A stretch of DNA of 64,000 nucleotides from Verrucomicrobiota bacterium (GCA_016871615.1 VHCX01000001.1:62001-126000); one strand, 5' to 3'; shown: positions 53,052 to 61,692, numbered from the stretch's first letter. Program-made: numbers and translations. The notes: generated by a model not told the origin, from the sequence alone.

Positions 53052-53483
53052 TCAGGTCCAGAACTGGTACAACGCCAGGTACACCAGCACGCCGGTCACC
53101 GAGACGTACATCCAGATGGGCCACGTCCAACGGGCGATCTTCCGGTGACGCTCGAAATCCCCGGCCGCGCCGCGGCGCAGGGTGATCAAGGCCAACACGG
53201 GCACGGCCGCCGCGAGGGTGATGTGGGAAATGAGCATGCCATAGTACCAGGGCCTCAGGCCGGCCGGCCCCCTGAAGGGCGTGTGCACGGAGCCCAGCAG
53301 GTACTTGTGCACCAGGTAGAGCAGCAGGAAGACGCAGGAGGTGACGAACGCCGCCACCATGCACTTGCGGTGGGTCTCCCGGCGGCCGGCCTTGATGTGC
53401 ACCAGCCCGGCGACCAGCAGCACGGCGGCCAGTCCGTTGAGGCAGGCGTTGATGAGCGGCAGGAGGTTGAGGGAGGAATTCAT
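53052..53483 (-). CDS. DUF420 membrane protein of the oxidase operon
   Basis: 143 residues with four to five hydrophobic helices. Conserved His/Arg-rich loops: GLVHIKAGRRETHRKCMVAAF (about 27-47), LVHKYLLG, GMLISHITLAA, and RHRKIARWTWPIWMYVSVTGVLVY at the end. DUF420 (CtaG/YozB-like) is a familiar companion of cytochrome oxidase genes and its histidines suggest metal or heme handling. Last gene of the operon; its ATG overlaps the sco stop by four bases. Confidence 0.85.
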   Translation of the reverse strand: MNSSLNLLPLINACLNGLAAVLLVAGLVHIKAGRRETHRKCMVAAFVTSCVFLLLYLVHKYLLGSVHTPFRGPAGLRPWYYGMLISHITLAAAVPVLALITLRRGAAGDFERHRKIARWTWPIWMYVSVTGVLVYLALYQFWT

Positions 53484-54079
53484 AGGATGCCCTTCAGGCG
53501 CTTGACCGACCGAAGGACCTGATCCTCGGCGTCGAAGTCTTCGCCATGGACGATGAAGCGCAAGCGACCCTGGGCATCGAGGATGCCGAAGTCGGCCGAA
53601 TGGATGAACAGGTCCTCCAGTTTCGCGGCCGGATCCCCCGATTCGACCACCGCGAACTTGAGATCGGACACCGCCACCCGGTAGACCTCGGCCTTGCGGC
53701 CCGTGAGGAACCACCAGGTCTGCGGCGACGCCTGGTATTCGAGGCCGTAGCGGGCCAGCACCTCGGGGGAATCATGCTCCGGGTCGGCGGTCAGGGTGAG
53801 CAAGCGGACACCGGAGGGGATCCTGGCCTGGATCCGCTGCATCTGGGCCGACAGACGCCGGCACTGCGTCGGGCAGCGCGAGAAGATCACGTTGACCACG
53901 CTCACGCGGCCCCGCAGCGAGGCCAGGTCGACCCGGTTTCCGACCTGGTTGGTCAGGGCGAAGTCCTGCAGCCGGGCCAGCACCGGCGGGGCCTTTCCGG
54001 ACGCCAGGTAGGCGACCGACACGGCGAGCAGGCCGGCGACGAGCAGCGTCCACAGCCCGCGCTGGATCAGGGATTGCAT
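53480..54079 (-). CDS. sco: Sco1/SenC-type copper chaperone
   Basis: 199 residues. N-terminal anchor (WTLLVAGLLAVSVAYLA), then a thioredoxin fold with the copper-binding Cys-x3-Cys in FSRCPTQC (Cys69, Cys73) and the conserved His160 in DLFIHSADFGILD. Sco delivers or reduces the CuA centre of subunit II, whose gene is the one before it. A terminator-like hairpin with a run of seven T ends only two bases before its ATG, so its expression is probably set below that of coxB. Confidence 0.9.
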   Translation of the reverse strand: MQSLIQRGLWTLLVAGLLAVSVAYLASGKAPPVLARLQDFALTNQVGNRVDLASLRGRVSVVNVIFSRCPTQCRRLSAQMQRIQARIPSGVRLLTLTADPEHDSPEVLARYGLEYQASPQTWWFLTGRKAEVYRVAVSDLKFAVVESGDPAAKLEDLFIHSADFGILDAQGRLRFIVHGEDFDAEDQVLRSVKRLKGIL

Positions 54080-54081
54080 CG

Positions 54082-54126
54082 AAAAAAAGACCGCCGGGCT
54101 GGGGATCGGAATCCCCGGACCGGCGG
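54082..54126 (-). terminator. Intrinsic terminator (partial) between coxB and sco
   Basis: Minus strand: CCGCCGG pairs with CCGGCGG, and inside it GGGGAT pairs with ATCCCC; then TC and seven T. This is a textbook rho-independent form. The T-run stops two bases before the sco ATG, so a transcript that ends here lacks sco and DUF420. Confidence 0.78.
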
Positions 54127-54151
54127 CCGGATCGGTCGACTTCCGGCGAGG

Positions 54152-54922
54152 TCAATCGAAGCTGGTCACCGGACCGGCCTTCGACTTCTCGGCATACCAC
54201 GCGTCGAATTCCGCCTGGGACACGACCTTGAACACGCCCCTCATCTTGGCATGCCCGCTGCCACAAAGCTGGGCGCAGGTGATGGTGAAGTCCCCGGTCT
54301 TGGTGGGGGTGAAGTGGACCGGGATCGAGAGGCCGGGAATGGCGTCCTGGGTGACGCGCATCGAGGCCGCCTTGAAGCAGTGGATGACGTCCATGCTGGA
54401 GATCTTGGCGATGACCGGCCGGTTGACCGGCAACAGGAAGGCCTCGGTCATCACCGAGACGTCGTCCTTGGTGTCGGCGTCCTCGGCATCGAGCCCGAAC
54501 GGGTTGCCACGATTGGCAAACTTGGTGTCCTGCTTGCCCCACTTGCCGTCGAGGCCTGGGAAATGGGCAGCCCAAGCAAACTGCTGGGCCATGACCTGGA
54601 TCTCGATGGGCTTCTCGGCGGCTCCCGGCGGGTTGTCGACCGCCTTGGCCCAGAGGGGCACGGCCAGTCCGATGAGCAGCACCGCCTCGACGATGGCGAC
54701 GCCGATCTCAAGGTAGGTCGAGGCGTGGCTGCGGACGCCGACGTGGTCGGCCTTGGGATTGGTGCCCTTGTTGAAGCGGAGCATGGTGAACACGAAGTAG
54801 GCCATCCAGCCCACGAACAGCGCCCCCATGAGCAGGTGGACGTAGAGGAGCAGTTCGTCGACGCTCTTGCCGTGGGCGGATGCCGGCTCGGACATTCCCA
54901 GGTATTTCAGGAGTGAGGTCAT
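54152..54922 (-). CDS. coxB: Cytochrome c oxidase subunit II (CuA)
   Basis: 256 residues. Two membrane helices (about 26-47 and 72-93), then the cupredoxin domain. CuA ligands: His181 (MDVIHCF), Cys216, Cys220, His224 and Met227 in CAQLCGSGHAKM. The backbone-carbonyl ligand position is Gln218 rather than Glu. No C-terminal heme c domain is fused. It receives electrons from a cytochrome c or cupredoxin. A 50-residue insert after the second helix (FPGLDGKWGKQDTKFAN) is a local feature. Confidence 0.94.
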   Translation of the reverse strand: MTSLLKYLGMSEPASAHGKSVDELLLYVHLLMGALFVGWMAYFVFTMLRFNKGTNPKADHVGVRSHASTYLEIGVAIVEAVLLIGLAVPLWAKAVDNPPGAAEKPIEIQVMAQQFAWAAHFPGLDGKWGKQDTKFANRGNPFGLDAEDADTKDDVSVMTEAFLLPVNRPVIAKISSMDVIHCFKAASMRVTQDAIPGLSIPVHFTPTKTGDFTITCAQLCGSGHAKMRGVFKVVSQAEFDAWYAEKSKAGPVTSFD

Positions 54923-54973
54923 TGGATTCTGAGGAAATGAAAGGGTTTTCGTTGCTGGATCGGGAAGGGCCCG

Positions 54974-55330
54974 TCACTGGGCGGTGTCACCGGTCCCCGG
55001 GTCGGGGTCCAGGCGCCGGGAGCGGCGCGCGATGAAGACGAAGAAACTGCCGAACAGCACCCAGGCGGCCACCACGAAGGCCAGCATCACATAGATGCCC
55101 GCATTCATCCCCTGGGCCATCGACTCGTCGGTCTTTCCAAAGCAGGCGGTGCAGGCGCTGACGGAAGTAACCGAGGTACCGAGGGCCGCCAAGGCGAAGG
55201 ACAGACGAAGGGCGGCCGTCCGGACCGAAACCGGACCGCGGAGGGACACAGCCCGACCGGGAACGGTTGAGACCGAAGCGGCGGGCGAGACCGGGGACGC
55301 GGTGTTCGGGAATGCCGGGCGTTGGCTCAT
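54974..55330 (-). CDS. Small membrane protein with CTAC motif, oxidase operon
   Basis: 118 residues; not a named family to me. An N-terminal hydrophobic stretch near 38-52 reads like a signal or anchor. The motif SACTACFG (Cys about 54 and 57) follows, then GMNAGIYVMLAFVVAAWVLFGSFFVFIARR, a membrane helix with a positively charged end. The CxxC could bind copper or form a disulfide. The ATG at 55330 overlaps the stop of the preceding 68-residue gene. Part of the oxidase operon, so likely an assembly or small structural subunit. Confidence 0.68.
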   Translation of the reverse strand: MSQRPAFPNTASPVSPAASVSTVPGRAVSLRGPVSVRTAALRLSFALAALGTSVTSVSACTACFGKTDESMAQGMNAGIYVMLAFVVAAWVLFGSFFVFIARRSRRLDPDPGTGDTAQ

Positions 55331-55533
55331 AGGAAGCTGATGTGACGGAGCTTGCGGAGCACGAATCGTCCGTAGGCGATCAGGCCCACGACCGAGGCGG
55401 CCGAGCATAGGCTCCAGACCAGGTAGTCCGTTGCCTGGGTCTCGCGGTAGGCCAGGTAGGCCCAACCACAGAGGAAGGCCATCAGGACCACCGACGCACC
55501 GACGAATACGATATGCAGCGCCTTAAGGGACAT
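55327..55533 (-). CDS. Very small two-helix membrane protein of the oxidase operon
   Basis: 68 residues with two hydrophobic helices (about 7-28 and 38-56) and a basic C-terminus (RFVLRKLRHISFL). No family recognised. Its start overlaps the end of the subunit IV gene by 11 bases and its stop overlaps the next start by four, so it is translated within the operon. Possibly a small oxidase subunit or assembly helper, comparable in size to CcoQ-type proteins, without sequence evidence for that. Confidence 0.65.
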   Translation of the reverse strand: MSLKALHIVFVGASVVLMAFLCGWAYLAYRETQATDYLVWSLCSAASVVGLIAYGRFVLRKLRHISFL

Positions 55534-55891
55534 AGAGCGTCTTGAAGTCAGAGTTCCGGGGCAGATCTCCGCTGCCCCACAGGGTCAAGCCCATGAGGGA
55601 GATGAAGAAGATCGCCGCGAGGATCAGTACGCCAAACACCAGTTTCTTCTCGGAAAGCAGGTGCATGAAGTACCCGGCGACGAGGAACGCCTTGATGGTG
55701 GCGATGAACAGGGCGACCGCCACCGTCAGGGCCATGCTGCTGAAGTCCACGTAGTACATGGCAACCGTCAGCACGGTGCCAAGGAGCAGGGCCCCGAAGA
55801 TGATGAGATAGGTCCGGACGTGCGCGGCCACGTCGTGGTCGTGGTCGTCGACGGCGTGTTCGGCGGGGCTGTGGGCGCTGGAGTGGCTCAT
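55523..55891 (-). CDS. Cytochrome c oxidase subunit IV (CtaF/CoxD-like)
   Basis: 122 residues from the ATG at 55891. A His/Asp-rich N-terminus (HDHDVAAHVRTYL) is followed by three membrane helices (about 28-48, 53-74, 82-103). AFLVAGYFMHLLSEKK is typical of bacterial subunit IV (caa3_CtaG/COX4_pro-type). It follows subunit III by 20 bases. A small structural subunit with no redox centre. Confidence 0.85.
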   Translation of the reverse strand: MSHSSAHSPAEHAVDDHDHDVAAHVRTYLIIFGALLLGTVLTVAMYYVDFSSMALTVAVALFIATIKAFLVAGYFMHLLSEKKLVFGVLILAAIFFISLMGLTLWGSGDLPRNSDFKTLYVP

Positions 55892-55911
55892 GGGAAGGGA
55901 GGGCTTGGGCT

Positions 55912-56772
55912 TCAGAGGAGGTACACGACCGGGAACAGGAAGATCCAGACCAGGTCGACGAAGTGCCAGAAGAGGCCTCCGACCTCGATGCGGTTGATGA
56001 ACTGCTCGGGGTTGGACTTCCACATCTTGGCACCGGGGAAGGCGAAGTAGGCCAGGACCAGCGCCCCGACGAGGACGTGCAGACCGTGCAGGGCGGTGAT
56101 CAGGAAGTAGACGGCGAAGAACGGATGCGTCGCCGGGGTGTACGATCCCATCGACTCGATGTCAGAGACCGCCACCTCCTGTGCGGGGTGGGCGTCCGAG
56201 CCATGGCCCTCGTGCTTCTTGACGTGGCCGTTGATGTCACGGGGCGGATCGACCTCGACCTTGATCTTCTCGATCTTCTTCTCGGTCAACTTGGCCACGC
56301 TCCACTGGTCGTCGAAATTCCAGAAGCGCGGGTGCCTGCCATCGACCTCGATGTGGCCGGTCAGGGACTTGCCGTCCTTCAGGCGCACCACGTAGTGACT
56401 GAACTTGTCGTTGTACTCGAACGACTTGATCCCGAGGAAGGCCAGCGCGCAGACCACGGTCATGACCATGTACACGCGGAAACGGGCGAAATTGTTCATC
56501 TTCAGCGACGCCCACGCGAGGACCACCGTCACCGACGAGGTGATGAGCACCGCGGTGTTGAAGGTGCCGATGGGGATGTTGAGCAGGCCCCGCGGCCAGG
56601 CCAGGGCCAAGTCGGGCCAGAAGCCGGCAGGGGCGGTCACGCGCAGCAGGATGTAGGCGGAGAACAACGCCCCGAAGAGCATGATTTCCGAGGCCAGGAA
56701 GAGCCAGATGCCCACCTTGGCATTGTAAAGCCCCGTGTCGGGACGGGCTTTGTACGTGTAGGGGATTTCCAT
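55912..56772 (-). CDS. coxC: Cytochrome c oxidase subunit III with a large hydrophilic insert
   Basis: 286 residues from the ATG at 56772. GIWLFLASEIMLFGALFSAYILLR (about 22-45), with its conserved Glu, is typical of subunit III, as is the C-terminal EVGGLFWHFVDLVWIFLFPVVYLL. Between helix four and the last helices there is an insert of about 80-90 residues (about 118-205), charged and His-rich (KKHEGHGSDAHPAQE), absent from standard subunit III. It lies between coxA (70-base gap) and subunit IV. Confidence 0.92.
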   Translation of the reverse strand: MEIPYTYKARPDTGLYNAKVGIWLFLASEIMLFGALFSAYILLRVTAPAGFWPDLALAWPRGLLNIPIGTFNTAVLITSSVTVVLAWASLKMNNFARFRVYMVMTVVCALAFLGIKSFEYNDKFSHYVVRLKDGKSLTGHIEVDGRHPRFWNFDDQWSVAKLTEKKIEKIKVEVDPPRDINGHVKKHEGHGSDAHPAQEVAVSDIESMGSYTPATHPFFAVYFLITALHGLHVLVGALVLAYFAFPGAKMWKSNPEQFINRIEVGGLFWHFVDLVWIFLFPVVYLL

Positions 56773-56842
56773 GCGGAGCGGTTCGGGAGTTGAGTCGCGT
56801 TGCCGAGTTGGTCGGGAGCTTCTTGGACTGGGGCTCCTTGAA

Positions 56843-58663
56843 CTAGGGTTTCTCCGACTGCGGGCTGAAGTCGGACTTCGCACCCGGGACACTGTACTCG
56901 TAGGGGCCGCGGTAGGCCACGGGTTCACCGACGAAGTTGCCGTGCGGCGGAGGCGTCGGGGTCGCCCAATCGAGCGTCGTGGCCTGCCAGGGGTTGTCGG
57001 AGGCCACCCGCTTGCCGCTGAAGATGCTGCTGAAGAAGTTGATGATGAAGGGGATCTGGGAGATGCCCAGACCGATGGCAGACCACAAAATCATGTTGTT
57101 GAGCTTGAGCACACCCGGGTCGCCGCCCATGGCGACGTCGCCGCCAAAGTAGGTCGTGCCGCCATCGGACATGCGGCGGGACATGCCCTTGAAACCCTGG
57201 ATGAACATCGGTGCGAACACGCAGTTCATGAAGAAGATCGAACCGGCCCAGTGAAGCTTGCCCAGCAGCTCGTTCATGTGGCGGCCGGTGATCTTCGGGA
57301 ACCAGAAGTAGACGCCGGCAAACACCGCGAACATCGTGCCGGGAGCCACGACGTAATGGAAGTGGCCGATCACGTAATAGGAGTCGTGCAGGAAGATGTC
57401 GGAGGCGTTGAAGCCCAGCGGGAGGCCGGTCAGACCCCCGATGCCGAACATCGGAAGGAACGACAGGGCGAAGAGCGAGGCCGAGTTGAAGCGGATCGAC
57501 CCGCCCCAGAGCGAGATGAAGAGGGCCGTGAGGATGATGACCGAGGGGATCGAGATCATCATGGTGGTGGTCTGGAAGAAGGTGGCGACCTTGGTGCCCA
57601 TGCCCGTCAGGTACATGTGGTGGGCCCAGACGATGAAGGACAGGAATCCGATGCTCATGACCGAGTACACCATGCTGCGGTAGCCCCAGAGCGGCTTGCG
57701 GATGTTGTTCGAGATCACCTCGGCCACGATGCCGATGGCCGGCAGGATGAGCACGTACACCTCGGGGTGGCCCAGGAACCAGAACAGATGCTGCCAGAGC
57801 AGCGGGCTGCCGCCCCCGGAGACACCGAGCTCCTTGCCGTCGACCACCAGGCCCTGCGGCAGGAAGAACGAGCTGCCGAAGAGGTTGTCCATCAGCTGCA
57901 TCAGGCCGGCGGCCTCCAGCGGCGGGAAGGCCAGGAGCAGCAGGAAGCCGGTGACGAACTGCGCCCAGACGAAGAACGGCATGCGCATCCAGCTCATGCC
58001 GCGGCACCGGAGCTGGATGATCGTGGCGATGAAGTTGACCGAGCCAAGGAGCGATGAGGTGATGAGCAGCACCATGCCGATCAGCCAGTAGGTCTGGCCG
58101 TCGAAGCGGTTGACCAGGTCCGTCACGGAGGCCAGCGGTGAATAGGAGGTCCAACCGGACCGGGCCGCACCGCCCGGGGTGAAGAAGCTGGCGAACATCA
58201 CCACGCCGCCGAGGAAGTAGCAGTGGAAGCTGGCCATGTTCAGGCGGGGGAAGACCATGTCGGGCGCACCGATCTGCAGCGGCGTGACGTAGTTGCCGAA
58301 GGCGCCGAAGAGCACCGGCACGATCGCCAGGAACACCATGATGGTGCCGTGCATCGCGCCGAAGGAATTGTAGAGGTCACCACCCATGACCCCGCCCGCG
58401 GCCATGTCTTTGCCCAGGATCTTTTCCAGCAACGGACCGACCAAGGGAATCGCGGTCCCCGGTTTGGCCAATTGGTAGCGCATGGCCAGGATCAGGAAGA
58501 AGCCGAACAGCAGGAACAAGAGCGCCGACACCCCGTACTGGATGCCGATCATCTTGTGGTCGGTGCTGAAGATATACTTGCCGAAGAAACCCGGCTCATG
58601 GTGCGCGTGACCGTGGGCGGAGTCCGTCGCGCTCGTGTGGGCGTGGGAGGCTGTGGTTTGCAT
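56843..58663 (-). CDS. coxA: Cytochrome c oxidase subunit I (aa3-type)
   Basis: 606 residues from the ATG at 58663. Twelve membrane helices. Heme a ligand His105 (FGAMHGTIMVF), CuB/cross-link motif GHPEVYVLILP (His299, Tyr303), WAHHMY, and heme-ligand pair VIGHFHYVV. The E(-)xxH glutamate of the A1 D-channel type (XGHPEV with Glu 21 residues before) is not at the standard spot I could confirm, so A1 versus A2 is open. The C-terminal tail is rich in proline. Core of the terminal oxidase; ctaB ends 11 bases upstream. Confidence 0.95.
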   Translation of the reverse strand: MQTTASHAHTSATDSAHGHAHHEPGFFGKYIFSTDHKMIGIQYGVSALLFLLFGFFLILAMRYQLAKPGTAIPLVGPLLEKILGKDMAAGGVMGGDLYNSFGAMHGTIMVFLAIVPVLFGAFGNYVTPLQIGAPDMVFPRLNMASFHCYFLGGVVMFASFFTPGGAARSGWTSYSPLASVTDLVNRFDGQTYWLIGMVLLITSSLLGSVNFIATIIQLRCRGMSWMRMPFFVWAQFVTGFLLLLAFPPLEAAGLMQLMDNLFGSSFFLPQGLVVDGKELGVSGGGSPLLWQHLFWFLGHPEVYVLILPAIGIVAEVISNNIRKPLWGYRSMVYSVMSIGFLSFIVWAHHMYLTGMGTKVATFFQTTTMMISIPSVIILTALFISLWGGSIRFNSASLFALSFLPMFGIGGLTGLPLGFNASDIFLHDSYYVIGHFHYVVAPGTMFAVFAGVYFWFPKITGRHMNELLGKLHWAGSIFFMNCVFAPMFIQGFKGMSRRMSDGGTTYFGGDVAMGGDPGVLKLNNMILWSAIGLGISQIPFIINFFSSIFSGKRVASDNPWQATTLDWATPTPPPHGNFVGEPVAYRGPYEYSVPGAKSDFSPQSEKP

Positions 58664-58674
58664 AGGATGGAACG

Positions 58675-59688
58675 TCAGGCAATGTCTCCCGGAAGACGAA
58701 GCCTGCAAGTGGATACAAACGCCCCGGGGCGTGGTACAGAAAATGTTGCGGTTTTCCGAAGGAATGAGCTTCTCGAAGGCAGGTCCTTAGCGCGGTCCAT
58801 GACCAGCGCCGCCAGCAGCACCGGGAGGTAGAAGATGGAGGCGAAGAACAGTCTGCGAGCCGAATTGGAGTCCAGCAGCAGGGCGAAACGGAGGGCCTGG
58901 ACCAGGAAGAGCCCCCCGAACACCAGGGCGATGGCCAGGTAGATGCGGCCGCTGATCCCCTGCAGGAACGGAACCACGCTCACGGCCAACAGGGCGATGG
59001 AGTTCCGGATCGCCGAGGACGCCGACCGGCGGCCGTCCGGATCCCGACCCGAGAGCATTCGGAAACCGGCTTGGGCGTACTCGTCCCGGTACAGCCAGGC
59101 GACGGCCATGAAATGGGGCAACTGCCAGAAGAACAGGATGGCGAAGAGGGCCCAACCCCCGACCCCGAGGTCCCCGGTGGCGGCCGTCCACCCCATGAGG
59201 GGCGGGATGGACCCCGGGACGGCGCCCACCCAGGTGTTCAACTCGGTCGTTCGCTTCAGCGGGGTGTAGGCGAAGATGTAGATCGCCAACGTCACCGCGC
59301 CAAGGAAGGCCGTCAGCAGGTTGACGGAGAAGGCCAGCCACGCCAGGCCCACCAGGGAGACCCCCACCCCGAAGGCCAGGACGGTGAGCGGGCTCAGGAG
59401 GCCGGCTGGGATGGGGCGGGAGGCGGTGCGGCGCATCAAGGCGTCGAGATCGCGCTCCCACCACTGGTTGAGGGCCGACGCCCCGGCGGCCAACAGGGAG
59501 GTGCCGAGGATCGCATGCAGGCAGGTCCTCCCATCTGAGGCCTCGGAGGATCCCAGCGAGTAGCCCATCCACGTCGTGAGCACCACCATCAGGGTCAGGC
59601 GGGCCTTCACCAGGTCGCTGGCCACCTTCCCCCAGACCCGGAGAGGGTTGCCGAAGATGGGCAGGACGATGGGTGCGGTGGTTTCCAT
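58675..59688 (-). CDS. ctaB: Protoheme IX farnesyltransferase (heme O synthase)
   Basis: 337 residues, about nine membrane helices. Prenyltransferase motif NQWWERDLDALMRRT (about 74-88), YTPLKRTTELNTWVGAVPGSIPPLMGW (about 141-167) and WQLPHFMAVAWLYRDEYAQAG. It adds farnesyl to heme B for ctaA to oxidise to heme A. The C-terminal 35-40 residues past the last helix are extra. It follows ctaA by 19 bases. Confidence 0.93.
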   Translation of the reverse strand: METTAPIVLPIFGNPLRVWGKVASDLVKARLTLMVVLTTWMGYSLGSSEASDGRTCLHAILGTSLLAAGASALNQWWERDLDALMRRTASRPIPAGLLSPLTVLAFGVGVSLVGLAWLAFSVNLLTAFLGAVTLAIYIFAYTPLKRTTELNTWVGAVPGSIPPLMGWTAATGDLGVGGWALFAILFFWQLPHFMAVAWLYRDEYAQAGFRMLSGRDPDGRRSASSAIRNSIALLAVSVVPFLQGISGRIYLAIALVFGGLFLVQALRFALLLDSNSARRLFFASIFYLPVLLAALVMDRAKDLPSRSSFLRKTATFSVPRPGAFVSTCRLRLPGDIA

Positions 59689-59707
59689 GGAAGGCGAGGC
59701 CGCCGGG

Positions 59708-60931
59708 CTACTGGACCGGCAGGGTCTGGGGCAGCGAGGGAACCGGAACGAAGGGTTCGACGCGCCGGGACGCGATCTGGTGGGCTAGGACGGCCCAACA
59801 GGACCAGCAGCCGACCACTAGGGTCAGCGATCCCACGGCCACGTGGGCGGTGGCGACATCGGCGGCGCGGTCGGTGAGCACGGTGAAGATGCCAAGGCCG
59901 AACTGCGCGCCGACGAGGATGATCCACGCCGAGCCCAGCCTGCGCAGGGGGTGCCCCCCCGGGTGGTGCCGGGAGGCCCGGAAGGCCATGACGATGGTGC
60001 CGAAGGCCAAGATCGCCTGCAGGCGATGGACCATGTGCATGTGCACCTGCAGGGCCGTGATGACATCGACCCCTTCGCGCCGGCTCGAATATCGCACCAG
60101 CGACTCCGGGTCGGTCCTCGGCCACCACTGCCCATAGGCCAGGGGCAGGTCGGGAATGGCCAGACCCGCGTGCTGATGGCGCATCCAGAGGCCCACCAGC
60201 AGTTGGCCGAAGACCAGAGCGGTGCCGAGGAAGACCCAACGGGCCCCGGGCACCTCGCACCGGATGCGTCCCCAAAGGGACAGCCACGGGGAGAGGGACA
60301 AGGCCAGGCAGGCGACCAACGCGAGGAACATCTGGCCGAGGCAGCCGTGGATCATGCCGAACACCACACCCCCGGTAGTGCCTCCGATGGCCCAGGAATC
60401 GAGGACGACCCGCAGGCCCCCGAGGCTTCCCTGAACCTGCACCAGCACGAGGGCCGCCCACGCCAACCGCACCGGAAGGGCCGGAGCGGGCCCGTTGCGC
60501 ACCGGAATCGCGGCGGCCGCCAAAACCACGCCGCCGATGCCGAGAAGGAAATGCGCCTCGCCCCGCCAGAGGGGGTTGACCCCCATCAGGGCCAATCCGC
60601 CAAGCACCTCCGTGAGGCCGATCCACGCCAAGGGACGCCTAGAGGCGTGGCCCGCAGTCCAACGGGTCAGTAACACCACCAGCAGCCCCACCCCCGATGC
60701 CCAGACCCGGTGGGTATGCTCATGGAACACGCCTCCGGTCATCCACATGGAGATCGGCAGCGCGAACATGCTGTAGCCGAAGCTGGTAGGCCAGTCCGGC
60801 ACGGCCATGCCGACGCCCTTGCTGGTCACCAGCCCGCCGATGCACACCAACCCTAGTGTCGCCACGGCCACAAGGACCGAGTAGCGGAAGAGCCAGGGCG
60901 AGATGCCGGAGGATGGGGTGGAGCGCTCCAT
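59708..60931 (-). CDS. ctaA: Heme A synthase (CtaA/Cox15)
   Basis: 407 residues with eight membrane helices in two four-helix halves. Heme-ligand histidines are readable: VFHEHTHR (about 68-75), MIHGCLGQ, LWMRHQHAGL and HMHMVHRLQA. The size fits the two-domain Cox15 form rather than the shorter Bacillus type. It oxidises heme O to heme A. The upstream cupredoxin gene ends 56 bases away; that gap forms a terminator-like hairpin with T6 ending right at this ATG. Confidence 0.92.
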   Translation of the reverse strand: MERSTPSSGISPWLFRYSVLVAVATLGLVCIGGLVTSKGVGMAVPDWPTSFGYSMFALPISMWMTGGVFHEHTHRVWASGVGLLVVLLTRWTAGHASRRPLAWIGLTEVLGGLALMGVNPLWRGEAHFLLGIGGVVLAAAAIPVRNGPAPALPVRLAWAALVLVQVQGSLGGLRVVLDSWAIGGTTGGVVFGMIHGCLGQMFLALVACLALSLSPWLSLWGRIRCEVPGARWVFLGTALVFGQLLVGLWMRHQHAGLAIPDLPLAYGQWWPRTDPESLVRYSSRREGVDVITALQVHMHMVHRLQAILAFGTIVMAFRASRHHPGGHPLRRLGSAWIILVGAQFGLGIFTVLTDRAADVATAHVAVGSLTLVVGCWSCWAVLAHQIASRRVEPFVPVPSLPQTLPVQ

Positions 60932-60962
60932 AAAAAACGGCCGCTGCGCATCACGCCGCAGC
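60932..60962 (-). terminator. Terminator-like hairpin with T-run directly at the ctaA start
   Basis: Minus strand: GCTGCG, an eight-base loop, CGCAGC, then GGCCG and six T that abut the ctaA ATG. The stem is short and five bases separate it from the T-run, so it is weaker than the coxB-sco terminator. Similar placement suggests partial termination before the assembly genes. Confidence 0.5.
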
Positions 60963-60987
60963 TTGTGCCGGAAAGGACCCGGACGGC

Positions 60988-61692
60988 CTACTTGACCGCC
61001 AGCTCCAGGCTCAAGGTGGCCTTGCCGCCCTTGACCTCAACCTCTCCGGTCACCGCGCCGGCCTTGATGTGGTTGGCCTCGACGGTGTACTTGCCGTCCG
61101 GGAGGTCGCCGGAGATGGTGAACTTGCCATCCTTGTCGGACACCGCGAAGAACGGATGGTCGAACACATGGACGTAACCGGCCATCCAGGGGTGCACGTT
61201 GCAGATGAGCTTCAACGCCAGCTCCGCCTTGTCGAACACCCGCGGATTGACCTGCCCCTGGGTGGTTTGGGCGAAGTTGAACCCCTTGTTCACCTTGGCC
61301 TGGCAGTTCACGTTGTGCATGAACGGGTCGGAATTCTTGATGTCGATGGTCTGACCCACCATGGCGACGGAGACCAGCGGCTCGTACACGCAGCCGACCT
61401 GGTCGATCAGGGGCTTGGCGGCCGGTGCGCTGTAGGTCTTGCCCGCCGGGAGGCCAGCCTTGATGTAGACCGCCACGTTGGCCAGGCCCTTGTCGGCCCC
61501 GACCACGTAGGTGCGGGTCATCACCGGCTTCGTGTGCAGGGCCCCGCAGAACTTGTCACCCTTGATCGGGGTGATTTCCTTGGCCGGGGGGGCCTCGCCG
61601 TTGAGCTGGATCTTGCCAGATATCTCGGCGGCCAGGGCGCTGGAGGCGGCAAGGGCTGCCACCGAGGCAGCGAACTTCAGGGAGTGGTTCAT
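60988..61692 (-). CDS. Secreted cupredoxin-like (type-1 copper) protein with Cna-B-like tail
   Basis: 234 residues. Signal peptide (FAASVAALAASSALA, cleavage after about residue 21). Type-1 copper ligands in the right order: His126 (DPFMHNVNC), Cys164, His167 and Met170 (CNVHPWMAGY). The final segment DKDGKFTISGDLPDGKYTVEANH is a carboxypeptidase-regulatory/Cna-B-like fold often fused in this family. First gene of the oxidase operon, so it may donate electrons to subunit II or carry copper. Confidence 0.83.
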   Translation of the reverse strand: MNHSLKFAASVAALAASSALAAEISGKIQLNGEAPPAKEITPIKGDKFCGALHTKPVMTRTYVVGADKGLANVAVYIKAGLPAGKTYSAPAAKPLIDQVGCVYEPLVSVAMVGQTIDIKNSDPFMHNVNCQAKVNKGFNFAQTTQGQVNPRVFDKAELALKLICNVHPWMAGYVHVFDHPFFAVSDKDGKFTISGDLPDGKYTVEANHIKAGAVTGEVEVKGGKATLSLELAVK

